A stretch of 64,000 nucleotides of DNA from Janthinobacterium agaricidamnosum NBRC 102515 = DSM 9628 (GTDB lineage: Bacteria; Pseudomonadota; Gammaproteobacteria; Burkholderiales; Burkholderiaceae_D), in NCBI RefSeq assembly GCF_000723165.1, contig NZ_HG322949.1:1976921-2040920 (forward strand). The letters run 5' to 3'. Position 1 is the first letter of the stretch. The number at the start of each line of letters is the position of its first letter. The translations under genes were made by a program, and so were the position numbers. Below, piece after piece: positions 33,745-42,455 of the stretch. Under the pieces are notes generated by a model that saw only the letters and a program-made list of their open reading frames with translations, did no database searches and had not been told where the DNA came from.

Positions 33745-35606
33745 GCTCCGCTGGAGAGTCCGCGCACGTCGAATTCGACTTTCCAGCGCTCGCCGCGATC
33801 CTGGGTCGCGGCCATCAATTCCAGCGTGCCCGCTTCGGTGACCTTGGCCAGCAGCTTGACTTGCACCACGTCGCCGGCCTGGCGGCCTTCGGCGGACAAG
33901 GTGGCCTGGATTTCATTCAACTCCTGCAATTCATCGGCGCCCCAGAAATCGAGCATCGCGCCGATCTGGTCGTTGCGGCGCACCGACGAGCCGAAGAAGC
34001 GGAAATGCACCGGCTCGCCGACCACCAGGCCGAATTGCTGGCCTGGCAATTCCAGTTCGCTGCCTTCTTCCATGCCGAACGGCGCCACGCACAGCGCCTG
34101 GATCGGCGGTTCCATGCCGGGGATGGCCGGCATCGCCGATTCCACCGCGACGTAGAACGAACGCGCCGTGCCGCCGCGGATGCGCACGCCATGGCCGCGC
34201 CGCACGTAACTGTAATACGCCGCGCCGCGCGCCACCGCCAGGTCGAGGTCGGCGCCGCCCAGCATGCGCGCCGGTTCCGCGCCTTCCAGGTAGAGCCAGT
34301 CGTTGACGGTGCCGAGGATGCGCTGCACCAGCAAGTCGGACTTGAACACGCCGCCGTTGAACAGCACGGCGGTCGGGTGCAGGAAGCTGGCGTCGTCCGT
34401 TTGCTTGCCGGCGAAACCTTGCAGTTCGCTGGTCGCCGCGACTTGCCGGCCGAGGAAGGCGGCCAGGTGGCGCGTGATGGCCGCGTCTTGCGCGTACGGC
34501 AAGCCGAGCTGGGTCAGGCCGGCGCGGGTGCGGATGGTCGGGCGGGCCGACGCCTCGACTTGCGGGAAGAAGCCGTCGAGAATAAAGGTGCCGACTTCGG
34601 CGCGCGTCAATTCGGTGCGGATGCTGCCGCCGATCAGTTTCGAGCCCCGGCTCGCGATCACGATGGGCGCGCTGTCGATGCTGCCGTCGCCCAGCAGCGC
34701 TTCCTTGGCGCCACGGCAGCCGTAGGTCAGCGCGCGCATTTGCCACGCGTCGAGCTGGGTGCCGCTGGCCGCCAGCTTGCGCGCCACCAGGTGCGCCAGC
34801 GCGAGATCCATATTGTCGCCGCCCAGCAGGATGTGCTCGCCGACCGCGACCCGGTGCGGTTCCAGCACGCCGTCGCGTTCCAGCACGGCGATCAGCGAAA
34901 AGTCGCTGGTGCCGCCGCCGACGTCGACCACCAGGATGATGTCGCCCGGCTTGACTTCCTTGCGCCAGCGGCCTTCGCTGGTCTGGATCCAGCTATACAA
35001 GGCCGCCTGCGGCTCTTCCAGCAGCGTCAGCGACGCATAGCCGGCCGCATTGGCCGCTTCGGCGGTCAGTTCGCGCGCGGCCGGGTCGAACGAGGCCGGG
35101 ATGGTGATGGTGATTTCCTGCCCGGTGAACGGCGCTTCAGGATGGGCGTTGTCCCAGGCCCGGCGCAAATGCTCCAGGTAGCGGGTCGACGCGGTAATCG
35201 GCGAAATGCGCGTCACTTCCGGCGGCGCATCGTTCGGCAAGATCGCCGCGCGGCGGTCCACGCCAGGGTGGCACAGCCAGCTCTTGGCGCTCGACACCAG
35301 CCGGATCGGCGTGGTGGCGCCACGGCTGCGCGCCATTTCGCCGACCACGTTGCCGGTCTCGGCTTGCCATGGCAAGCCCAGCTCGCCGGGCAACAGTTCT
35401 TCCGGATGCGGCAGATACAGGAACGACGGCAGCAGCGGCAATTCCTCGATGGTGCCGGGCGCCGTCAATTGCGGCACGGCCAGCACGCCGTGGCTGGACT
35501 GTTCGCCGTCGCTGGCGCCCAGGTCGACATACGACAGCGCGCTGTGGGTGGTGCCGAGATCGATGCCGATCGCGTATTTGGCGTTGTTGTTCGCTGCTTC
35601 GCTCAT
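33741..35606 (-). CDS. Hsp70-family (DnaK-like) protein
   Basis: 621 residues with intact ATPase motifs: AIGIDLGTTHSALSYVDLG, SSAKSWLCHPGVDRRAAILP, ITIPASFDPAARELTAEAAN, LLEEPQAALYSWIQ, IILVVDVGGGTSDFSLIAVL and VLFNGGVFKSDLLVQRILG. The C-terminal part is about 230 residues with beta-rich character (GEPVHFRFFGSSVRRNDQIG), shorter than DnaK's and without an EEVD-like tail. Both Hsp70 proteins in this operon are clearly related and probably arose by duplication. It overlaps the DUF2760 gene upstream and the larger Hsp70 gene downstream, each by 4 bases. Confidence 0.9.
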   Translation of the reverse strand: MSEAANNNAKYAIGIDLGTTHSALSYVDLGASDGEQSSHGVLAVPQLTAPGTIEELPLLPSFLYLPHPEELLPGELGLPWQAETGNVVGEMARSRGATTPIRLVSSAKSWLCHPGVDRRAAILPNDAPPEVTRISPITASTRYLEHLRRAWDNAHPEAPFTGQEITITIPASFDPAARELTAEAANAAGYASLTLLEEPQAALYSWIQTSEGRWRKEVKPGDIILVVDVGGGTSDFSLIAVLERDGVLEPHRVAVGEHILLGGDNMDLALAHLVARKLAASGTQLDAWQMRALTYGCRGAKEALLGDGSIDSAPIVIASRGSKLIGGSIRTELTRAEVGTFILDGFFPQVEASARPTIRTRAGLTQLGLPYAQDAAITRHLAAFLGRQVAATSELQGFAGKQTDDASFLHPTAVLFNGGVFKSDLLVQRILGTVNDWLYLEGAEPARMLGGADLDLAVARGAAYYSYVRRGHGVRIRGGTARSFYVAVESAMPAIPGMEPPIQALCVAPFGMEEGSELELPGQQFGLVVGEPVHFRFFGSSVRRNDQIGAMLDFWGADELQELNEIQATLSAEGRQAGDVVQVKLLAKVTEAGTLELMAATQDRGERWKVEFDVRGLSSGA

Positions 35607-36190
35607 AATTCCACCTCCGCCGGCGCCAATACCGCCGCGTCATGGGTCTCGGTCAGCTTCGGCAGGCGCACGCTGGACGCGCGCCAGCCGCGATGGCTCA
35701 GGCTGCCGCGGAAGGGGGCGCTGCCGACCACGTTGCCGGTCAGGCGCACGGCGCTGGCGTCGAAACCTTCTTCCAGCACGATGCGGCTGCCTTCGGCTTC
35801 CGTGCGCACCGTGTCGATGGTGAAATAGTCGCGCAAGACCTTGGCGCAGCCTTCATGCACCACGCGGGCGGCGGCGCCGATGTCGGCGTCAGCATGATTC
35901 GCCAGGTTTTCCTGGGTGAAGTCGATCAGGCGGGCTTCGCGCTGCAGCAGCGCCAGCAATTGCAGCGCCGCGTCGGGGCTGGCTTCCTTCAAGGGCTTGG
36001 GCGCCGGTGTCGGTACTGGTACTGGTACTGGCGCTGGCGCCGGTTCGGTGGCCGGAGCGGGTGCCGGCTGATCCAGCTGGACGATGCGCGCCGCGTAGGC
36101 CGGATCGGACAGCGCAGTGAAGAAGGCGCCGAAGGCGATGGGAATTCTGCGCCAGAACGATGGCGCGCTATGCGAAGGTGGAGTGGTCAT
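35603..36190 (-). CDS. DUF2760 protein, first gene of the Hsp70 operon
   Basis: 195 residues starting MTTPPSHSAPSFWRRIPIAF. A short hydrophobic N-terminal segment (IPIAFGAFFTALSDPAYAAR) is followed by a Pro/Ala/Val repeat linker encoded by three GGTACT-complement hexamers (36012-36029). The DUF2760 core follows: DAALQLLALLQREARLIDFT, QENLANHADADIGAAARVVH, EGCAKVLRDYFTIDTVRTEA and GSAPFRGSLSHRGWRASSVR. The family co-occurs with this Hsp70 subtype in proteobacteria; its biochemical role is unknown. The hexamer repeat could vary in copy number in frame. The start has only a weak GACGAG site. Confidence 0.83.
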   Translation of the reverse strand: MTTPPSHSAPSFWRRIPIAFGAFFTALSDPAYAARIVQLDQPAPAPATEPAPAPVPVPVPTPAPKPLKEASPDAALQLLALLQREARLIDFTQENLANHADADIGAAARVVHEGCAKVLRDYFTIDTVRTEAEGSRIVLEEGFDASAVRLTGNVVGSAPFRGSLSHRGWRASSVRLPKLTETHDAAVLAPAEVEL

Positions 36191-36528
36191 TAAAAGCTCG
36201 TCTGAGTAGGTTTTATCTAAAAGCCGGTTCGGCGCATAGGCGCCGCCGCTGTATGTTCTGCTTGCCGGCACGCCAAGACGCGGGTTTGTCGCGCGTTCCA
36301 GGTGGAGCGGTTGCGGAGGCACGGCGCTGCGCGCTTCCGCAAATTTGCCCGCATGATACCAGTTGCGCGCCGGTCGCCAAAATCGGGGCGGCCGGCAGCC
36401 ATGCTGCACCGCGTCATAGTGTCAGGCAGTTTGGGGCGGTTTTGCAGTATTAAATGATTAATTCTTGTTTCACATCAGATGATTTGCTCTAAAATCGCTA
36501 ATCTTTTGACCACTTTTCCATTTATGCC
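36191..36528. promoter_or_regulatory. Divergent region between the Hsp70 operon and transglutaminase gene
   Basis: No gene in 338 bp. On the plus strand TTGTTT and TCTAAA are 17 bp apart in an AT-rich patch (about 36463-36491) and fit a promoter for the gene at 36529. On the minus strand TTGGCG-N17-TACAGC precedes a small CGGCGC-CTAT-GCGCCG hairpin in the leader of the DUF2760 gene. No heat-shock sigma-32 consensus was recognised. Confidence 0.35.
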
Positions 36529-37107
36529 ATGCAATCGTATTTAACGTTCAGTAGCTATATCGATGGCGACCATCCGGCGGTTGCCGCCAAGGCCGCCCAA
36601 TTGGCGGCCGGCAGCAGCGATGACGAAGAGATCGCGCGCCGCTGTTTTGAATTCGTGCGCGACCAGATCAAGCACAGCTGGGATTACAAAATGAATCCGG
36701 TGACGTGCCGCGCGTCGGAGGTGTTGTTGCACGGCACCGGTTATTGCTACGCCAAGAGCCATTTGCTGGCCGCGCTATTGCGCGCCAACGGCATTCCGGC
36801 CGGCCTGTGCTATCAGCGCCTGATGATAGGCGTGGACGGACCGCCGTTTTGCCTGCATGGCTTGAATGCCGTGTATTTAAAGAAGCACGGCTGGTATCGC
36901 ATCGATCCGCGCGGCAACAAGCCCGGCGTGAATGCGCTGTTTACGCCGCCGCAAGAGCAATTGGCGTTTTCGGTGCTGCCGCCGGAAGAAAGGGATTTGC
37001 CGGAAATCTGGAGTGAACCGATGCCGCACATCGTGTTTGCGTTGACCCATTACGGCACGGTGCAAGAGGTGGCGGCCAATTTGCCGGATATTGAGTTGCT
37101 GCCTTGA
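36529..37107 (+). CDS. Transglutaminase-like (papain-fold) protein
   Basis: 192 residues with the transglutaminase-core triad: Cys in EVLLHGTGYCYAKSHLLAAL, His in PPFCLHGLNAVYLKKHGW and Asp in YRIDPRGNKPGVNALF. The N-terminal EIARRCFEFVRDQIKHSWDY is the usual lead-in. There is no signal peptide, so it is cytoplasmic. Bacterial members act as cysteine peptidases, amidases or cross-linkers; the specific reaction cannot be told. Monocistronic, followed by a small hairpin (CCGGTCCA/TGGACCGG). Confidence 0.87.
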   Translation: MQSYLTFSSYIDGDHPAVAAKAAQLAAGSSDDEEIARRCFEFVRDQIKHSWDYKMNPVTCRASEVLLHGTGYCYAKSHLLAALLRANGIPAGLCYQRLMIGVDGPPFCLHGLNAVYLKKHGWYRIDPRGNKPGVNALFTPPQEQLAFSVLPPEERDLPEIWSEPMPHIVFALTHYGTVQEVAANLPDIELLP

Positions 37108-37113
37108 TATTGA

Positions 37114-37145
37114 CCGGTCCACCCGGGCACGCTGGAATGGACCGG
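37114..37145 (+). terminator. Hairpin after the transglutaminase-like gene
   Basis: CCGGTCCA...TGGACCGG is an 8-bp stem with a 16-base loop, seven bases after the stop codon. It lacks a T-tract, so it is a weak terminator candidate. Confidence 0.35.
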
Positions 37146-37316
37146 ACAAGACAGTGGGCCTTGCGGTTTGATCGGCACCTTAGCCACCTGCCGGTGATCG
37201 TAAATGACGCTGCCGTAGCCGACCCGGGTGGCGCCGCCGAGACCGGGGCCGTGCACCGGGCCGCTGACGTTGTGGATGACTAGCCGCCCATCCGGCGCGT
37301 GTTTTCGCCCGTAATC

Positions 37317-37351
37317 GTGCACAGTGCACCATTTCAAGTCACTCCGTGCAC
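37317..37351 (+). promoter_or_regulatory. Three GTGCAC elements upstream of the urt promoter
   Basis: GTGCAC occurs at 37317-37322, 37324-37329 and 37346-37351, within 35 bp and about 60-90 bp upstream of the -24/-12 element. The second copy reads GTGCACC, part of the NtrC half-site GCACCA. Position and sequence suggest an activator-binding (UAS) region. Otherwise 37108-37510 contains no convincing gene. Confidence 0.4.
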
Positions 37352-37405
37352 TTTTTCTTGAAAAATCACCAGGACAGCGCACGCGAACGCACCAAAAAGA
37401 TAGTC

Positions 37406-37421
37406 TGGCGCCTCATTTGCA
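37406..37421 (+). promoter_or_regulatory. Sigma-54 (-24/-12) promoter of urtABCDE
   Basis: TGGCGCCTCATTTGCA has the invariant GG and GC at exactly 12 bp spacing and the TTGCA -12 box, close to the TGGCAC-N5-TTGCA consensus. It lies about 90 bp upstream of the urtA start. RpoN/NtrC control of urea uptake under nitrogen limitation is well established in other bacteria and fits this site. Confidence 0.65.
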
Positions 37422-37510
37422 CCAATAACTACATGGCATGCATTCTGCTTTATCAACTGGGTAGCGTCATCCTTGCAAACCCATTGATTTTCATCACTTC
37501 AGGAGCAACC

Positions 37511-38764
37511 ATGTCACGACGTACCGTTTTGAAAGCGACCGCAGCCGGAGCACTGGCTTTAGCGACATCCTCCTTCATGCCATCCGCCTTTGCCGCCGAC
37601 ACCATCAAGATCGGCATCCTGCATTCCCTGTCGGGCACGATGGCGATTTCGGAAACCTCGCTGAAAGACGTGGCCTTGATGACGATCGATGAAATCAACG
37701 CCAAGGGCGGCGTGATGGGCAAGAAGCTGGAAGCGGTGGTGGTCGATCCGGCGTCGAACTGGCCGCTGTTCGCCGAAAAAGCGCGCCAGCTGGTGGCGCA
37801 AGACAAGGTGGCGGCGGTATTCGGTTGCTGGACCTCGGTCTCGCGCAAGTCGGTATTGCCGGTCTTTAAGGAATTGAACAGCTTGCTGTTTTACCCGGTG
37901 CAATACGAAGGCGAAGAGCTGGAAAAGAATGTGTTTTATACCGGCGCCGCGCCGAACCAGCAAGCGATACCGGCCGTCGAATACTTGATGAGCAAGGATG
38001 GCGGCGGCGCCCAGCGCTTTGTATTGCTGGGTACCGATTACGTGTATCCGCGCACCACCAACAAGATCCTGCGCGCCTACCTGAAAAGCAAGGGCGTCAA
38101 GGACAGCGACATCAGCGAAGTCTATACCCCGTTCGGCCATGCCGATTATCAAACCATTGTCGCCAATATCAAGAAATTCTCGGCCGGCGGCAAGACCGCC
38201 GTCATCTCGACCATCAATGGCGATTCGAATGTGCCGTTCTACAAGGAACTCGGCAATGCCGGCTTGAAGGCGACCGATGTGCCGGTGGTGGCGTTCTCGG
38301 TCGGCGAAGAGGAGTTGCGCGGCGTCGATACCAAGCCCTTGCTGGGCCATCTGGCGGCGTGGAATTATTTTGAGTCGGTCAAGAATCCGGTCAACGCAGC
38401 GTTCATCAAGCAATGGAAGGCGTACGCGCTGGCCAGGAAATTGCCGAACGCTGCCTCGGTGGTGACCAACGATCCGATGGAAGCGACCTATGTCGGCATC
38501 CATATGTGGGCGCAAGCCGTCGAAAAAGCCCAGTCGACCGACACCAATAAAGTGATCGCGGCGATGGCCGGCCAAAGCTTCAAGGCGCCATCCGGTTTTA
38601 CGCTGACGATGGACGCCACCAACCACCATTTGCACAAGCCGGTGATGATCGGTGAAATCAAGGCCGACGGCCAGTTCAGCGTGGTGTGGAAAACCAGGGA
38701 GCCGATCCGCGCCCAGCCGTGGAGCCCGTATATCGTGGGTAACGAAGGCAAGCAAAAGCTGTAA
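37511..38764 (+). CDS. urtA: Urea ABC transporter, substrate-binding protein
   Basis: 417 residues. The start has AGGAG and a twin-arginine-type signal (SRRTVLKATAAGALALATSS, cleavage after AFA). The binding domain reads IKIGILHSLSGTMAISETSL, LEAVVVDPASNWPLFAEKAR, FGCWTSVSRKSVLPVFKELN and LLFYPVQYEGEE, which distinguish UrtA from LivJ-type proteins. It delivers urea (and perhaps short amides) to UrtBC. First gene of the operon. Confidence 0.95.
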   Translation: MSRRTVLKATAAGALALATSSFMPSAFAADTIKIGILHSLSGTMAISETSLKDVALMTIDEINAKGGVMGKKLEAVVVDPASNWPLFAEKARQLVAQDKVAAVFGCWTSVSRKSVLPVFKELNSLLFYPVQYEGEELEKNVFYTGAAPNQQAIPAVEYLMSKDGGGAQRFVLLGTDYVYPRTTNKILRAYLKSKGVKDSDISEVYTPFGHADYQTIVANIKKFSAGGKTAVISTINGDSNVPFYKELGNAGLKATDVPVVAFSVGEEELRGVDTKPLLGHLAAWNYFESVKNPVNAAFIKQWKAYALARKLPNAASVVTNDPMEATYVGIHMWAQAVEKAQSTDTNKVIAAMAGQSFKAPSGFTLTMDATNHHLHKPVMIGEIKADGQFSVVWKTREPIRAQPWSPYIVGNEGKQKL

Positions 38765-38890
38765 ATGTCATCTTGTGTTGTCGGCCGTATCAGCGCGCCT
38801 GATACGGCCTGTGCCGCTTATTTTGCGGCAGGGGCGGCTGTTGCCCAAAATCCTGTCACACCACGTCATCCAGGAACACTCAGGAAAATA

Positions 38891-40486
38891 ATGAGACTCA
38901 AGCTGATCAATAAATTGCTGCTGCTGGGCTGTTTGTGCCTGCAATCGCTGCTGGCCCACGCCGCCATCGACGCGGCCATGCTGACACCGCTGGCCGGCGA
39001 CGACCCCGATGCGCGCCTCGCGGCGGTGGCCCGGATCGCCGCGCTGGCCAATGACGACGCCAGCAAGGTCTTGCTGGCGCTAAAGAATGAAACCCTGTAC
39101 GCGCTGCCCGACGGCACACTCTTGATCGTCGACGGCGACAAGGCGTATGACCCGGCCACCGGCCAGACCGGTCCGGTGCCGGACGGCGCCGATGGCGTGG
39201 TGGTCAACAACCGCTTGCGGGCGGCGGTCGACGGCGCTTTATCCGGCTTGAAATTGTTTGCGGCGGATCGCGGGCAACGCCTGGCCGCGGCGCAGGATTT
39301 GCAAAAATCGATCGATGCGGCGCAAGTGCCGCTGATACGCAAGGCGTGGCAAAAGGAAGCCGATCCCGCCATCCGGCAGATCCTGGAATTGCTGATCGCC
39401 ACGGCCAACCTGCATGCGCCGGAAGTGGCCTTGCGCAAGGCCGCCGTGCTGCAACTGGCGGCCAGCAGCGACGCCAGGCTGTTGCCGCAATTACAGGGCA
39501 TGCTCGATAAAAATGTCGAACCGGACGAAACGGTGCGCATCGCGGCGGTGGCCACCATCGAAGCGATCAAGGGCCGGGTGCAGCGCACCGAATTGGTCGG
39601 CAAGCTGTTTTACGGCATATCGCTGGGCAGCGTGCTGCTGCTGGCCGCGCTGGGCCTGGCGATCACCTTCGGCTTGATGGGCATCATCAATATGGCGCAC
39701 GGCGAATTGCTGATGATAGGCGCGTACACCACTTATGTCTGCCAATTGCTGTTCCGTAAATTCCTGCCCGCCTATCTCGACGCCTACCTGATCGTCGCCT
39801 TGCCGGCGGCATTCCTGGTGGCTGGCGCGGTCGGCGTGGTGCTGGAACGCAGCGTGATCCGCTGGCTGTATGGCCGGCCGCTGGAAACCTTGCTGGCGAC
39901 CTGGGGCATCAGCCTGATGCTGATGCAACTGGTGCGCACCATCTTTGGCGCGCAAAACGTCGAAGTCGCCAATCCGTCGTGGATGTCGGGCGGTATCACG
40001 GTGCTCGGTTCGCTGGTGCTGTCGTACAACCGCATCGTCATCATTTTCTTTGCGCTGTTCGTGGTGGTGGCCGTGTGGCTGATCCTGAACCAGACCCGTT
40101 TGGGCCTGTTCGTGCGCGCCGTCACGCAAAACCGCCGCATGGCCGATTGCGTCGGCGTGTCCACCGGCAAGATCGACATGCTGACCTTCGGCCTCGGTTC
40201 CGGTATCGCCGGCCTCGGTGGCCTGGCCTTGTCGCAACTCGGCAATGTCGGCCCGGACCTGGGCCAAAGCTATATCGTCGATTCCTTCATGGTGGTGGTG
40301 CTGGGCGGCGTCGGCCAGCTGGCCGGCACGGTGATCGCCGCGCTCGGTCTGGGCGAAGTCAATAAATTCCTGGAGCCGGTGGCGGGCGCGGTACTGGCCA
40401 AGATCGCCATCCTGGTATTCATCATCATCTTCATCCAGCGCCGGCCGCAAGGCTTGTTCGCGATGAAGGGACGGAGCATCGACTAA
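38891..40486 (+). CDS. urtB: Urea ABC transporter, permease UrtB
   Basis: 531 residues. A signal-like helix (LINKLLLLGCLCLQSLLAHA) and about 200 soluble residues with helical-repeat character (LLIATANLHAPEVALRKAAV) precede the LivH-type membrane domain. That N-terminal extension is a known feature of UrtB. The membrane part has GITFGLMGIINMAHGELLMI-like sequence (FGLMGIINMAHGELLMIGAY) and QNRRMADCVGVSTGKIDMLT. The start at 38891 follows AGGAAA. It overlaps urtC by one base (TAATG). Confidence 0.95.
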   Translation: MRLKLINKLLLLGCLCLQSLLAHAAIDAAMLTPLAGDDPDARLAAVARIAALANDDASKVLLALKNETLYALPDGTLLIVDGDKAYDPATGQTGPVPDGADGVVVNNRLRAAVDGALSGLKLFAADRGQRLAAAQDLQKSIDAAQVPLIRKAWQKEADPAIRQILELLIATANLHAPEVALRKAAVLQLAASSDARLLPQLQGMLDKNVEPDETVRIAAVATIEAIKGRVQRTELVGKLFYGISLGSVLLLAALGLAITFGLMGIINMAHGELLMIGAYTTYVCQLLFRKFLPAYLDAYLIVALPAAFLVAGAVGVVLERSVIRWLYGRPLETLLATWGISLMLMQLVRTIFGAQNVEVANPSWMSGGITVLGSLVLSYNRIVIIFFALFVVVAVWLILNQTRLGLFVRAVTQNRRMADCVGVSTGKIDMLTFGLGSGIAGLGGLALSQLGNVGPDLGQSYIVDSFMVVVLGGVGQLAGTVIAALGLGEVNKFLEPVAGAVLAKIAILVFIIIFIQRRPQGLFAMKGRSID

Positions 40487-41625
40487 TGCACACCATGCAC
40501 GCATCCCATTCCCTGTTTTCGCGTCCGGCCTGGACCGGCATCGCCTTGTGCACCGTGCTGGCCGCCTTGCTGCCGCTGCTGAACCTGGCCTTTCCCGACG
40601 GCCACGCCTTGCACGTATCGAGCTACACGGTGGCGCTGGTCGGCAAATTCATGTGCTACGCGCTGGCGGCGCTGGCGCTCGACCTGGTGTGGGGCTACAC
40701 CGGCATCCTGTCGCTGGGCCACGGCGTGTTTTTCGCGCTCGGCGCCTATGCCCACGGCATGTATCTGATGCGCGCCATCGGCCGCGACAGCGTGTATCAA
40801 AGCAATTTGCCGGATTTCATGGTGTTCCTCGACTGGAAAACCTATCCCTGGTATTGGTCGCTGACCGACAACTTCTGGTATTGCATGGCGCTGGTGGTGC
40901 TGGCGCCGGGTGTGCTGGCCTTCATCTTCGGCTTTTTCGCATTTCGCTCGCGCATCAAGGGCGTGTATTTCTCGATCATCACGCAAGCGATGACGTACGC
41001 CTTCATGCTGCTGTTTTTCCGCAACGACACTGGCTTTGGCGGCAATAACGGCTTTACCGACTTCAAGCGCATCCTCGGCTACAGCATCACCGCGCCGGGC
41101 ACCAAGGCGGTGCTGTTCCTGGTGACGCTGCTATTGCTGCTCGGCGCGCTGCTGCTGTGCCGGCTGATCGTCACCTCGAAATTGGGCCGGGTATTGCAGG
41201 GCGTGCGCGATTCGGAATCGCGGTTGATGTTCATCGGCTACAACCCGCTGTGGTTCAAGCTGTTTGTGTGGACCTTGTCGGCGGTGCTGTGCGGCATCGC
41301 CGGCGCCTTGTACGTGCCGCAAGTGGGCATCATCAATCCGTCCGAAATGTCGCCTGCTAACTCGATTGAAATGGTGATCTGGGCCGCCGTCGGCGGGCGT
41401 GGCACGCTGATCGGACCGATCATCGGCGCCTTCGCCGTGAATGGCTTGAAAAGCTGGTTCACGGCGGCCTTGCCGGACTTGTGGCTGTTCGCGCTGGGCC
41501 TGCTGTTCATCCTGGTGACGCTGTTCATGCAAAAAGGCATCCTGGGATTGATGCAGAAAATCACGTTCAAACGCGGCGGGGAAGTGAACGCAGCCACCGA
41601 ACCGGCAAACCAGGAGGCTGCATGA
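40486..41625 (+). CDS. urtC: Urea ABC transporter, permease UrtC
   Basis: 379-residue LivM-type permease with about nine to ten membrane helices. Typical stretches are DLVWGYTGILSLGHGVFFAL, GAYAHGMYLMRAIGRDSVY, RNDTGFGGNNGFTDFKRILG and LQGVRDSESRLMFIGYNPLW. It pairs with UrtB to form the channel. The start overlaps the urtB stop and its own stop overlaps the urtD start (ATGA), so translation is coupled. Confidence 0.95.
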   Translation: MHTMHASHSLFSRPAWTGIALCTVLAALLPLLNLAFPDGHALHVSSYTVALVGKFMCYALAALALDLVWGYTGILSLGHGVFFALGAYAHGMYLMRAIGRDSVYQSNLPDFMVFLDWKTYPWYWSLTDNFWYCMALVVLAPGVLAFIFGFFAFRSRIKGVYFSIITQAMTYAFMLLFFRNDTGFGGNNGFTDFKRILGYSITAPGTKAVLFLVTLLLLLGALLLCRLIVTSKLGRVLQGVRDSESRLMFIGYNPLWFKLFVWTLSAVLCGIAGALYVPQVGIINPSEMSPANSIEMVIWAAVGGRGTLIGPIIGAFAVNGLKSWFTAALPDLWLFALGLLFILVTLFMQKGILGLMQKITFKRGGEVNAATEPANQEAA

Positions 41626-42440
41626 AGCACGAACAATATAGCGGCCAGCAGGGCGTCTCGTATGGCCGCGTCAAGGGCGAGGGTGTCGATACGACGCACG
41701 GCGCGATCCTGTACCTGGAAGACATTACTGTGTCCTTCGACGGCTTCAAGGCGATCAACAAGCTGAACCTGGATATCTCGGTCGGCGAATTGCGCTGCAT
41801 CATCGGCCCTAACGGCGCCGGCAAGACCACCATGATGGATGTGATCACCGGCAAGACCCGGCCCAGTTCCGGCACCGCGTGGTTTGGCCAGACCATGGAC
41901 TTGTCGAAAATGACGGAATACCAGATTGCCCACGCCGGCATCGGCCGCAAGTTCCAGCGCCCGACCGTGTTCGAGCAGCACAGCGTGTTCGACAACCTGG
42001 AACTGGCGATGAAGATGGACAAGCGGGTGCGCCCGACCTTGTTCGCCCGCCTGTCGTCGGAGCAAAAGGGCAAGATCGATGACATCCTGAAGTTGATACG
42101 GCTGCAAGGCCAGGAAAACCGCCTGGCCGGTTTGTTGTCGCACGGCCAGAAGCAATGGCTGGAAATCGGCATGCTGCTGATGCAGGAACCGCAACTGATC
42201 TTGCTCGATGAACCGGTGGCCGGCATGTCCGACGCCGAAACGGCGCGCACCGCCGAATTGCTGAACGAATTGCGTGGCAAGCATTCGATCATGGTGGTCG
42301 AACACGATATGGGGTTCGTGACGGAAATCGCGCAACAGGGCATCGTCACCGTGCTGCATGAAGGTTCGGTGCTGGCCCAAGGCCGCATGGACCAGGTGCA
42401 AGCCGACGAACGTGTCATCGAAGTTTATCTGGGACGCTAA
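41622..42440 (+). CDS. urtD: Urea ABC transporter, ATPase UrtD
   Basis: 272 residues starting MKHEQYSGQQGVSYGRVKGE, with CAGGAGG upstream. Walker A GPNGAGKTT, Q-loop GIGRKFQRPTVFEQHSVFDN, signature LSHGQKQWLEIGMLL and Walker B LILLDEPVAGM are intact. The LSHGQKQWLEI form of the signature is specific to UrtD. It energises urea import together with UrtE. Confidence 0.95.
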   Translation: MKHEQYSGQQGVSYGRVKGEGVDTTHGAILYLEDITVSFDGFKAINKLNLDISVGELRCIIGPNGAGKTTMMDVITGKTRPSSGTAWFGQTMDLSKMTEYQIAHAGIGRKFQRPTVFEQHSVFDNLELAMKMDKRVRPTLFARLSSEQKGKIDDILKLIRLQGQENRLAGLLSHGQKQWLEIGMLLMQEPQLILLDEPVAGMSDAETARTAELLNELRGKHSIMVVEHDMGFVTEIAQQGIVTVLHEGSVLAQGRMDQVQADERVIEVYLGR

Positions 42441-42455
42441 CGCGGAAGGAAACCC

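Noticed and set aside
33522..35828. 768-residue plus-strand frame opposite the Hsp70 genes
   Set aside because: Antisense shadow of two clear Hsp70 coding sequences; composition is typical of a mirror frame and it has no domains.
37050..37382. 110-residue minus-strand frame between the transglutaminase-like and urtA genes
   Set aside because: It contains somewhat protein-like text (GLGGATRVGYGSVIYD) but no ribosome site or recognised family, overlaps the end of the transglutaminase gene and runs through the GTGCAC regulatory repeats.
37346..37510. N-terminal extension of urtA to the GTG at 37346
   Set aside because: It would place the start upstream of the sigma-54 promoter; the ATG at 37511 has AGGAG and opens a proper signal peptide.
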